Shown here piece after piece: positions 1 through 6,865 of a stretch of DNA of 7,325 bases (positions within the stretch are counted from its first letter, which is position 1; each line of letters begins with the position of its first letter). Made by a program: the position numbers and the translations under genes. A model generated the notes under the pieces. It was not told where the DNA came from, ran no database searches, and saw nothing but the letters and a program-made list of their open reading frames with translations. Source of the DNA: Actinomycetota bacterium (lineage in GTDB: Bacteria > Actinomycetota > Acidimicrobiia > Acidimicrobiales > JAHWLA01); NCBI GenBank assembly GCA_019347595.1, contig JAHWLA010000142.1:1-7325 (forward strand), in the 5' to 3' direction.

Positions 1-584
1 GCCTCGCCCGGCGTCGCCGATGCGGCCGCGGGGCGCTGCGACGGCGCCGCGGGTCGGGGTGCAGCCGGGCGGGCAGCGCCGTCGCCGTCGGCCGGGCGCG
101 GCGGCGCCTCGGGCGGCGTGGGCCTGCTGGTGATCAGACGGGGGTCGCGCCCGGAGGGCAGCGGGGCCGGGCGGGGCTCGGCGGGTGCCGGCGGCGGTTC
201 GGCGGCGGCCGGGGCGGGCGCCGTCTCCGGTGCGGGTGCGGGAGCCGCGGCCGCAGGCCGGTCGGATTCGAGTACCGGTGCGACGGTTTCCGTCGCACCC
301 GTACTCGGGACGGCGGGTGCGGCGGGTTCAGCAGGCGCGGCGGGCGCGGCGGGCGCGGCAGCCTTCTTGGCCGCCTTCTTGACCGGCTCAGGCTCGGGGG
401 GCGACACCTCGCGGCGAAGTCCCTCACGGTCGGCCTTCCGCCGGGCGCGGTCGGCCTGCGCATCCTCGATGCTCGACGAATGCGACTTCACCCCGATGCC
501 GAGGTCGAGGCACAGGTCGAGTGCCTCTTTGTTGGTCAAACCGAGCTCTCTGGCGAGCTCGTACACCCGGATCTTCTTCGGCAA
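1..584 (-). CDS. infB: Translation initiation factor IF-2, N-terminal part (cut by the left window edge)
   Basis: IF-2 is the GTPase that places initiator tRNA on the 30S subunit and promotes 70S joining. Only the first 194 codons are present; the GTPase core would lie beyond the left edge. Residues 2-20 read PKKIRVYELARELGLTNKE, the typical opening of the IF2_N helical domain, which runs to about residue 55. From about residue 70 the protein becomes a disordered Ala/Pro-rich linker with a lysine patch (VKKAAKKAAA), as is usual in actinobacterial IF-2. The start is a TTG at 584-582: no ATG fits the frame and the next candidate, GTG at 566, would cut the conserved KIRVYEL motif. AGAGAGGA at 603-596 is the ribosome-binding site, 11 nt upstream. 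It lies 17 nt after ylxR, so it is co-transcribed with rimP-nusA-ylxR. Oddity: the linker contains an 18-bp inverted repeat at 269-307. Identity is near certain; the TTG start is very likely. Confidence 0.93.
   Translation of the reverse strand, partial: MPKKIRVYELARELGLTNKEALDLCLDLGIGVKSHSSSIEDAQADRARRKADREGLRREVSPPEPEPVKKAAKKAAAPAAPAAPAEPAAPAVPSTGATETVAPVLESDRPAAAAPAPAPETAPAPAAAEPPPAPAEPRPAPLPSGRDPRLITSRPTPPEAPPRPADGDGAARPAAPRPAAPSQRPAAASATPGE
269..307. repeat. Long inverted repeat inside the infB linker
   Basis: Arms at 269-286 and 290-307 are complementary over 18 bp with a single mismatch (C276 opposite C300), around a 3-nt TTT loop. On the coding strand the RNA could fold into a tight hairpin with a GAAA-containing apex. 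It encodes roughly PSTGATETVAPVLES in the disordered part of IF-2 and keeps the reading frame. Its codons (AGT, GAA, GTA, GAA) are less GC-rich than those of the flanking Ala/Pro repeats. It could be an inserted palindromic element, an RNA structure, or chance. Confidence 0.75.
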
Positions 585-595
585 GTGCTGCTGAT

Positions 596-603
596 TCCTC
601 TCT
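596..603 (-). promoter_or_regulatory. Ribosome-binding site that fixes the infB TTG start
   Basis: AGAGAGGA on the minus strand overlaps the ylxR stop codon (604-602) and sits 11 nt before the TTG at 584. The overlap with the upstream stop fits translational coupling. The spacing is slightly long, but no competing start codon lies closer in the infB frame. Confidence 0.6.
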
Positions 604-882
604 AGGTCCCGACGTCGCGGTGACCCACCATCCTCGCACGTTCGGCAACTTGCGCACGAAGTGCGTCGATCGCCTCGGTCGACACGTGCCCTCGCAGCGC
701 CCTTCCGAACGCTTTGTGCCTGCTCGCTGTCTCGATGCACGCGGGCGACCGCGCGCACAGCCAGGCCCCGCGGCCTGGCAGCCCACGCCCTACGGCCAAG
801 CCGCCGTCGGGCGTGCGCACCACCCGCACCAACTCGTCGGCCGGAGCGATGCGCCGGCAGCCGATGCAGGTGCGAACCGGCG

Positions 883-886
<4 letters not shown>
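602..886 (-). CDS. ylxR: YlxR family RNA-binding protein (DUF448), putative ATA start
   Basis: YlxR is a small protein (about 90 residues) encoded between nusA and infB in many bacteria; it binds RNA, and reports link it to the RNase P RNA or to transcriptional regulation. From ATA at 886 the 94-residue product starts (M)APVRTCIGCRRIAPADELVR, with the family CxxC at Cys7/Cys10, GRGAWLC at 38-44, Cys50 and HKAFGRALR at 58-66. The frame opens after a TGA at 1078-1076 and contains no ATG, GTG or TTG until TTG at 832, which would remove the CxxC. GAGGAGG at 900-894 lies 7 nt before ATA 886, and ATA overlaps the nusA TAG as ATAG, parallel to the ATGA overlap of rimP/nusA. The family call is strong. 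The start codon is inference; a base error in an original ATG or GTG is the main alternative. Confidence 0.88.
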
Positions 887-2255
<1,369 letters not shown>

Positions 2256-2259
<4 letters not shown>

Positions 2260-2735
2260 GACGTGGCGGCCTTCTTCTTCTTTGACGTTGGCTTGGGGGC
2301 GGGGCCCCACTCGAATACGGTGCGGGCGCGCTCGATCTCGCCGTAAGCGAGTCTGCGGCCGTCGACGGTGATCCCCTCGTCGTCGGCGGCGTCGAGACGG
2401 CCCTGGATGCGACGTTCGCCCTCGACATCGGGCGTCGTCTTCACCGCCACCGTGGTGCCGACGTAGCGGCGGAAATGGGCGGGCGTGCGCAGGGGTCGCT
2501 CGACCCCGGGGCTGCTGACCTCCAGCGTGTAGGTCTGGTCGGGGACGGGGTCCTCGCGGTCGAGCAGCGTGGACACCTGCTCGGTGGCGGAGGCGATGGC
2601 GTCGAGGTCGATCCCCCCGGGGCGGTCGACGCTGACCCGCAGCGTCCCCGCCTTGAACTCCACGTCGAACAGCTCCAGCCCTTGCTCGGCCAGCAGTGGG
2701 GCGACCAGTTGGGTTACGCGTGCTGCGGGGTCCAC
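2256..2735 (-). CDS. rimP: Ribosome maturation factor RimP
   Basis: RimP is a cytoplasmic assembly factor required for maturation of the 30S subunit (central pseudoknot region and S12 incorporation). The 159-residue product has the family layout: an alpha/beta N-terminal domain (about 1-90, with AEQGLELFDVEF at 16-27 and LEVSSPGVERPL at 81-92) and a C-terminal SH3-like domain (about 93-145). It ends in a lysine-rich tail (SKKKKAATS). The start is GTG 2735, preceded by GGAGGAGG at 2750-2743 with a 7-nt spacer; a longer in-frame start at 2792 would place the leader in the terminator hairpin and is rejected. It is the first gene of the rimP-nusA-ylxR-infB unit and overlaps nusA by 4 nt. Length and motifs are normal for actinomycetes. 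Confidence 0.95.
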
Positions 2736-2765
2736 CTCACCACCTCCTCCTTCCAAGGACCGGCC

Positions 2766-2794
2766 CAAACAAAAGCGTGGGCAACCGCCCACGC
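2766..2794 (-). terminator. Rho-independent terminator after proS, or leader attenuator of rimP-nusA
   Basis: On the minus strand, GCGTGGGC (2794-2787), loop GGTT and GCCCACGC (2782-2775) form a perfect 8-bp GC-rich stem followed directly by TTTTGTTT. It starts 40 nt after the proS stop and ends 39 nt before the rimP GTG. This is the only hairpin in the window with a clear U-tract. The simplest reading is termination of proS. If rimP starts from the TATACT box at 2809-2804, the same hairpin would lie at the very 5' end of the rimP leader and act as an attenuator. Confidence 0.85.
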
Positions 2795-2803
2795 AGGTTG
2801 AAA

Positions 2804-2809
2804 AGTATA
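2804..2809 (-). promoter_or_regulatory. Possible -10 box for the rimP-nusA-ylxR-infB unit
   Basis: TATACT on the minus strand matches the actinobacterial TANNNT -10 consensus and sits in a short AT-richer patch between proS and rimP. The predicted start point is near 2799-2797, giving a leader of about 62 nt. There is no good -35: the TTGACA-like CTGACA at 2838-2833 is 23 nt away and overlaps the proS stop. Single-hexamer evidence only. Confidence 0.4.
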
Positions 2810-2834
2810 GCCGGTCGGCCCGGATTCGGCCCTG

Positions 2835-4247
2835 TCAGTAGGCCCGGGCGAGGTAGGCGACGGTGCCCGGCTCGGCCTCGCCGTGCGGGAGGCCGCCGTC
2901 GGCCGCCTGGAGGCACCGGACGCTCACGCCTTTCTGCGCCAACTCCGTCTCCCCGTCGTCGCCGAGGGCGTCCCAGGGGAGCCGGGCGAAGCCGGTTTGT
3001 GCCGCTTCGTACGCTTCGTCCGCACGTGCGACGTCCGCCGTGCGGCTGTCGCGGAGGGCAGTGGCCTCGGCCAGCAGGCTCGCCTGGACCTCGGCCAGGA
3101 GGTCGGCGGCACGGGCGGCGGCGCCCTCGACCGGGCCGGGCTGCTTGTCGCCGGTGTCGCGGCGGACGACGGTGACCTTGCCCTCGGCCAGGTCGCGGGG
3201 GCCGACCTCGATGCGGACCGGCACACCCTTGAGCTCCCAGTCGACGGCCCGGCGCCCGAAGCTGGTGTCGACGCGGGTGTCGAGGTGGACGCGGACGCCG
3301 CGCCTTTTCAGTTCGGCGGCGATGGCGGCCGCCTTCTCCCCCGCTCCCCCCTCGTCGCGCACGAGGAGCACGACGACCTGGGTGGGGGCCACGGCGGGCG
3401 GCAGACGCAGGCCTTTGTCGTCGCCGTGGGTCATGATCAGCGCGCCGATCAGGCGGGTGGAAACGCCCCAGCTCGTCTGCCACACGTGCTGCTGGTTCCC
3501 GCTGTCGTCGAGGTATAGCGTCTCGAACACCTTGGCGAAGTTCTGGCCCAGCTCGTGGCTGGTGCCCATCTGGAGCGCCTTGCCGTCGCCCATGACGCCC
3601 TCGCACGTCCAGGAGTTGATGGCGCCCGCGAACCGCTCCCGGGCCGTCTTGCGCCCCACCCGCACGGGGATGCCGAGGACGTTGACCATGGTGTCCTCGT
3701 AGACCTCGCGCAGGATGCGGACGGAGTAGTCGCGGGCGTCGTCCTGGGTGGCGTGGCAGGTGTGCCCCTCCTGCCACAGGAACTCGGTGGTGCGCAGGAA
3801 GAGGCGGGGCCGCAGCTCCCAGCGCACGACGTTGGCCCACTGGTTGATGAGCAGCGGCAGGTCGCGGTAGCTCTGCACCCACTTGGAGAAGTAGGAGTTG
3901 ATGATCGTCTCGCTGGTGGGGCGGACGACCACCGGCTCCTCCAACTCCTTGCCCCCGCCGTGGGTCACCACCGCCAACTCGGGGCTGAAGCCCTCGACGT
4001 GGTCGGCTTCGCGGCGCAGGTACTCCTCGGGGATGAACAGCGGGAAGTAGGCGTTCTCGGCGCCCGCCTCCTTGATGCGGCGGTCGAGGGCGGCCTGCAC
4101 GTGCTCCCACACGGCGTAGGCCCACGGCCGGATGACCATCGTCCCTCGCACCGGGCCGTTCTCGGCCAGGCCCGCCTTGGCTACGACGTCCTGGTACCAC
4201 TTGGGGAAGTCGGTGGCGCGCGGGGTGAGGATCGACTGCTGGGCCAT
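2835..4247 (-). CDS. proS: Proline-tRNA ligase, archaeal/eukaryotic-like type
   Basis: Class II aminoacyl-tRNA synthetase that charges tRNA-Pro with proline using ATP. The 470-residue protein has RPTSE (109-113), motif 2 with the RTTEFLWQEGHT segment (152-163), and motif 3 with HGDDKGLRLPP (274-284). An anticodon-binding domain follows (about 286-385), then a C-terminal domain ending in AYLARAY. The layout (no INS editing domain between motifs 2 and 3, terminal tyrosine) is that of the archaeal/eukaryotic-like ProRS, not the roughly 570-residue bacterial type. Oddity: the C-terminal domain normally carries metal-binding cysteines, but the only cysteine there is Cys445 in VRC, so the metal site looks lost. 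The start is ATG 4247, giving MAQQSILTPRATDFPKWYQ; a GTG/ATG further up at 4313 would run through the intergenic palindrome. No Shine-Dalgarno is visible; a TAACCT box 8 nt upstream suggests a leaderless transcript. It appears to be a single-gene unit. Confidence 0.96.
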   Translation of the reverse strand: MAQQSILTPRATDFPKWYQDVVAKAGLAENGPVRGTMVIRPWAYAVWEHVQAALDRRIKEAGAENAYFPLFIPEEYLRREADHVEGFSPELAVVTHGGGKELEEPVVVRPTSETIINSYFSKWVQSYRDLPLLINQWANVVRWELRPRLFLRTTEFLWQEGHTCHATQDDARDYSVRILREVYEDTMVNVLGIPVRVGRKTARERFAGAINSWTCEGVMGDGKALQMGTSHELGQNFAKVFETLYLDDSGNQQHVWQTSWGVSTRLIGALIMTHGDDKGLRLPPAVAPTQVVVLLVRDEGGAGEKAAAIAAELKRRGVRVHLDTRVDTSFGRRAVDWELKGVPVRIEVGPRDLAEGKVTVVRRDTGDKQPGPVEGAAARAADLLAEVQASLLAEATALRDSRTADVARADEAYEAAQTGFARLPWDALGDDGETELAQKGVSVRCLQAADGGLPHGEAEPGTVAYLARAY

Positions 4248-4255
4248 GGCGGCGG

Positions 4256-4261
4256 AGGTTA
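4256..4261 (-). promoter_or_regulatory. Possible -10 box of a leaderless proS promoter
   Basis: TAACCT on the minus strand fits TANNNT and ends 8 nt before the proS ATG (4247). The 8-nt stretch between them is CCGCCGCC, with no ribosome-binding potential. Spacing is 1-2 nt longer than ideal for transcription starting at the A of ATG. The -35 region would fall in the inverted repeat at 4270-4318. Confidence 0.4.
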
Positions 4262-4269
4262 CCCAAGTG

Positions 4270-4318
4270 GAAGTGTGCGGAGTTCGGGCCGTCGGAGCGA
4301 CCCAACTCCGCACACTTC
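4270..4318. terminator. 15-bp perfect inverted repeat between the acetyltransferase gene and proS
   Basis: Arms at 4270-4284 and 4304-4318 are perfectly complementary (core AAGTGTGCGGAGTT), with a 19-nt loop that could add three GC pairs past a one-base bulge. It begins 5 nt after the stop of the acetyltransferase gene on the minus strand. There is no T-run on either side, so it would be a U-less, actinobacterial-style terminator. Because it also covers the -35 region expected for proS, an operator role is possible. A dispersed intergenic repeat is a third option. Confidence 0.65.
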
Positions 4319-4323
4319 GCGGG

Positions 4324-5538
4324 TTAGAAGCCGGTTTGGCTGGCGGGGAGGGGGTGGCTGCGGAACATGGCGTCGGCCGTCGCCACCGCGCCGGGCGTGC
4401 GCTCCTCGATGCGGCCCGCGGCCGCCACGTCGGCGACGCGGGCGCCGCCCAGGTACACCGAGCCCAGCACGGCGACGTCGAGCACCAGGTCGGGGGCGTC
4501 GTTCGTCGGGCTGCATACGCCCCCGTCGAGGACGTAGCACCCGGCTGTCTGCGGCCGCAGGGCGTCCTCGACCCGGAGGACCAACCGGCCGGGGGTCTCG
4601 TACGAACGAGCCGACAGCGCTCGCGGCACGTCGAGCACGCGCACCCACAGGTCGTCGTTGCACGCCACCACGCGGACTGATCGAGGGTCGGTGACCATCC
4701 AGCGCAGGGGGTCGTCGGCCGGGCGGTCGCACGCCGTCACCGTGCGCACCAGGTCGAGACCGAGCACGTGCCGCCAGAGGGCGGCGTACGCCGTCCACGT
4801 GGTGGCGAAGAGGTCGTCGACCTTGGCCGCGCCGTCGGGGTTGCCGTGTGTGTCCCACCCCGTCTTGCGCCGGTAGGCCACGAACCCGTCGACCTCGCCG
4901 GCCGCCGACTCGTGCACGGCGTAGAAGCGGGCGCTCATCCCTTCCCGCCACTGCTGCTTGTCCTGGAACCAGTAGTCCCAGAAGCCGTCGTTGCGCCGGT
5001 GGTCGCCGGGCCGGGCCCGCCACACCTGGTCGAACACCGGGGGCAGGAGCTTGCGGGCGGCCTCGGCGTCGACCATGCGGACTCGGCCGTCGTCGGGCAA
5101 CACGTCACGGAACTCGACTCGCGAGCGGTCGAGCTCGATGTCGTAGTTGAAGGTGGCCGGGCCGTACCCGAACCGCTCGTAGATCCCGCCCTCGCTGGCC
5201 GTGAGGATCGCCAGGGGCTCGCCGCGGGCCGCCACGTCGTCGAGCTGGCGGACCATGAGCGAGCGCAGCACCCCGCGGCGGCGATGCGTCGGCAGCACCG
5301 ACACCCAGGTGACGCCCGCCGCGGGGAGCGTGGCCAGCCCGGGGAGCGTGACCTCGAAGGAGAACGCCGCCGCCGTGCCGACGATCTCGTCGCCGTCGAA
5401 GACGGCGAGCGTGCGATCGAGCTCCAGGAACTGCTGCGCGTCGGTGACGTTGTCGTCGGTCGAGACGAAGCCGAACCCCGCATGGTCGGCGCGGACGAAC
5501 TGCGGCAGCTCGTCGGCACCGACGGGCCGAATCTCCAT
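4324..5538 (-). CDS. Eis-like GNAT N-acetyltransferase
   Basis: Probable cytoplasmic acetyl-CoA-dependent N-acetyltransferase of the Eis family (mycobacterial members acetylate aminoglycosides and protein lysines); the substrate here is unknown. The 404-residue length matches Eis (about 400). The N-terminal GNAT domain has the acetyl-CoA pyrophosphate loop in VLPTHRRRGVLRSLM (81-95) and the family signature ASEGGIYERFGYGPA (114-128), whose tyrosines include the likely general acid (Tyr120 by alignment from memory). A second GNAT-like domain and an SCP2-like C-terminal domain follow. The chain ends in a free phenylalanine (SQTGF), the terminus whose carboxylate acts in Eis catalysis. Start ATG 5538 lies 6 nt after the ispG TAA, with GGGGGAG at 5554-5548 as ribosome-binding site, so it is co-transcribed with ispG. 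A 15-bp hairpin follows 5 nt after its stop. The family is well supported; a link to antibiotic resistance is not. Confidence 0.9.
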   Translation of the reverse strand: MEIRPVGADELPQFVRADHAGFGFVSTDDNVTDAQQFLELDRTLAVFDGDEIVGTAAAFSFEVTLPGLATLPAAGVTWVSVLPTHRRRGVLRSLMVRQLDDVAARGEPLAILTASEGGIYERFGYGPATFNYDIELDRSRVEFRDVLPDDGRVRMVDAEAARKLLPPVFDQVWRARPGDHRRNDGFWDYWFQDKQQWREGMSARFYAVHESAAGEVDGFVAYRRKTGWDTHGNPDGAAKVDDLFATTWTAYAALWRHVLGLDLVRTVTACDRPADDPLRWMVTDPRSVRVVACNDDLWVRVLDVPRALSARSYETPGRLVLRVEDALRPQTAGCYVLDGGVCSPTNDAPDLVLDVAVLGSVYLGGARVADVAAAGRIEERTPGAVATADAMFRSHPLPASQTGF

Positions 5539-5544
5539 GTGTGG

Positions 5545-6777
5545 TTACTCCCCCACGGTCTTGCGAATCAGGTCGACTCGCGCCTCGCTGTCGTTGGCGT
5601 CGACCCCTTTGTCCTCGAGCAGTGCCGCTCGGTCCTTCTCCGCCTCCCGTCGCGCCCGCTCGAGGTCGGCCGCAGCCAGGACGGCGTCGGCGCCCTGTTC
5701 GAGGATGGCCTCGGCGTAGCGCACCAGGCTCTCGACCATCTCGTCCTCGGGCACCACGGCGACGTTCTGGCCCTTGATGAACAGGTGGCCCTTCTTGCGC
5801 CCGGCGGCGATGCCGAGGTCGGCGTCGCGAGCCTCGCCGGGACCGTTGACCACGCACCCCATGACGGCCACCTGCAACGGGATCTCCCGATCGCCGAAGG
5901 CGGCCATGGCGTCGTTGGCGACCTTGATGACGTCGATCTCCGCCCGGCCGCACGACGGGCAGGCGATGAGGTCGATGGTCTTGCGCTCCCGCAGGCCCAT
6001 GGCTTCGAGCAGTGTGCGGCCTGCCCGCGCCTCTTCGACGGGGTCGGCGGTGAGCGAGTAGCGGATGGTGTCGCCGATGCCCTCGGCCAGCAGGGTGGCC
6101 ATGCCGGCGGTCGCCTTGATGAGCCCGGCGGGCGGCGGCCCCGCTTCGGTGACGCCCAGGTGCAGCGGGTGGTCGGTGGCGTCGGCCAGCATGCGGTAGG
6201 CCTCGATCATCAGCGGGACGTTGGACGCCTTCACGCTGATCTTGACGTCGTCGAAGCCCACCTCGGCGAAGTAGGCGAGCTCTGTCTCCGCCGACTCCAC
6301 CATGGCCTCGGGCGTCGCCCCGCCGTGCTTGTCGTACAGGCGAGGGTCGAGCGAGCCTGCGTTCACGCCGATGCGGATGGGCACGCCCCGGTCCTTGCAC
6401 TCCTGGGCCACGGCCTTGATGTGCTCGGGCTTGCGGATGTTGCCGGGGTTGAGGCGCAGCCCGTGGACGCCCGCCTCCAGCGCGGCGAGCGCCATGCGGT
6501 ACTGGTGATGGATGTCGGCGATGATCGGCACCGGCGACCGGGGGACGATGCGGGCCAGTCCCTCCGCGGCCTCCTGCTCGTTGCAGGTGCAGCGCACGAT
6601 GTCGGCGCCCGCACCGGCCAGGGCGTAGATCTGCTGGAGGGTGCCGTCGACGTCGGCCGTCTTGGTGATCGTCATCGACTGCACGGTGATCGGCGCGTCG
6701 CCCCCGACGAGCACGTCGCCGACCCGGATCTGCCGCGTCTTGCGACGACGCGCCGCCGTCTGGTTGGGACCCTGCAC
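5545..6777 (-). CDS. ispG: 4-hydroxy-3-methylbut-2-en-1-yl diphosphate synthase (IspG/GcpE)
   Basis: IspG converts MEcPP to HMBPP in the MEP (non-mevalonate) isoprenoid pathway, using a [4Fe-4S] cluster and external electrons. The 410-residue protein has a TIM-barrel domain (about 12-265; VQSMTITKTADV at 32-43, LRLNPGNIRKPEH at 107-119) and the C-terminal cluster domain. Cluster ligands are Cys273 and Cys276 (ACPSCGR), Cys308 (MGCVVNGPGEA) and Glu315. After the conserved domain there is a charged helical extension of about 45 residues (from about 365, LERARREAEKDRAALLEDK) not needed for the fold. Start is GTG 6777, the first possible one, because an in-frame TAG lies just upstream. There is no useful Shine-Dalgarno; TAGGCT 6 nt upstream suggests a leaderless mRNA. 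Neighbours are a site-2 protease upstream, as in mycobacteria where dxr-rip1-ispG are adjacent, and the acetyltransferase downstream. Confidence 0.97.
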   Translation of the reverse strand: MQGPNQTAARRRKTRQIRVGDVLVGGDAPITVQSMTITKTADVDGTLQQIYALAGAGADIVRCTCNEQEAAEGLARIVPRSPVPIIADIHHQYRMALAALEAGVHGLRLNPGNIRKPEHIKAVAQECKDRGVPIRIGVNAGSLDPRLYDKHGGATPEAMVESAETELAYFAEVGFDDVKISVKASNVPLMIEAYRMLADATDHPLHLGVTEAGPPPAGLIKATAGMATLLAEGIGDTIRYSLTADPVEEARAGRTLLEAMGLRERKTIDLIACPSCGRAEIDVIKVANDAMAAFGDREIPLQVAVMGCVVNGPGEARDADLGIAAGRKKGHLFIKGQNVAVVPEDEMVESLVRYAEAILEQGADAVLAAADLERARREAEKDRAALLEDKGVDANDSEARVDLIRKTVGE

Positions 6778-6783
6778 GCCCCC

Positions 6784-6789
6784 AGCCTA
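6784..6789 (-). promoter_or_regulatory. Possible -10 box of a leaderless ispG promoter
   Basis: TAGGCT on the minus strand fits TANNNT and is followed by exactly 6 nt before GTG 6777, the spacing expected if transcription starts at the first base of the start codon. The 22-bp hairpin immediately upstream would insulate this promoter from the protease gene. No convincing -35 is visible. Confidence 0.45.
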
Positions 6790-6804
6790 GGACGCCCCCG
6801 ACGC

Positions 6805-6852
6805 TTCTGGTCCGTAGATCCGGCGCTGGAGCGCCGGATCTACGGACCAGAA
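6805..6852. terminator. 22-bp perfect inverted repeat between the site-2 protease gene and ispG
   Basis: Arms at 6805-6826 and 6831-6852 are perfectly complementary over 22 bp with a 4-nt TGGA loop. It begins 13 nt after the protease stop. No T-run follows on either strand. The position fits a U-less terminator for the protease gene (and any upstream dxr), but 22 perfect pairs is longer than an ordinary terminator stem, so a dispersed palindromic repeat is also plausible. Confidence 0.75.
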
Positions 6853-6865
6853 CGGCAACGAGGGG

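Noticed and set aside
118..594. A 158-codon plus-strand open frame opposite infB, rich in Gly/Ala
   Set aside because: Complement of the Ala/Pro-rich IF-2 linker. The minus-strand frame begins with an unmistakable IF2_N sequence.
602..832. ylxR starting at TTG 832 (76 residues)
   Set aside because: It would remove the conserved CIGCRR motif encoded directly upstream in the same frame, and no ribosome-binding site precedes it.
2833..2838. CTGACA as a -35 box for TATACT at 2809-2804
   Set aside because: The spacer is 23 nt, too long for a normal sigma-70-type promoter, and the hexamer overlaps the proS stop.
2737..4305. A 522-codon open frame on the minus strand overlapping proS in another frame
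   Set aside because: Arg/Pro/Gly-rich off-frame translation; the overlapping frame encodes an intact ProRS.
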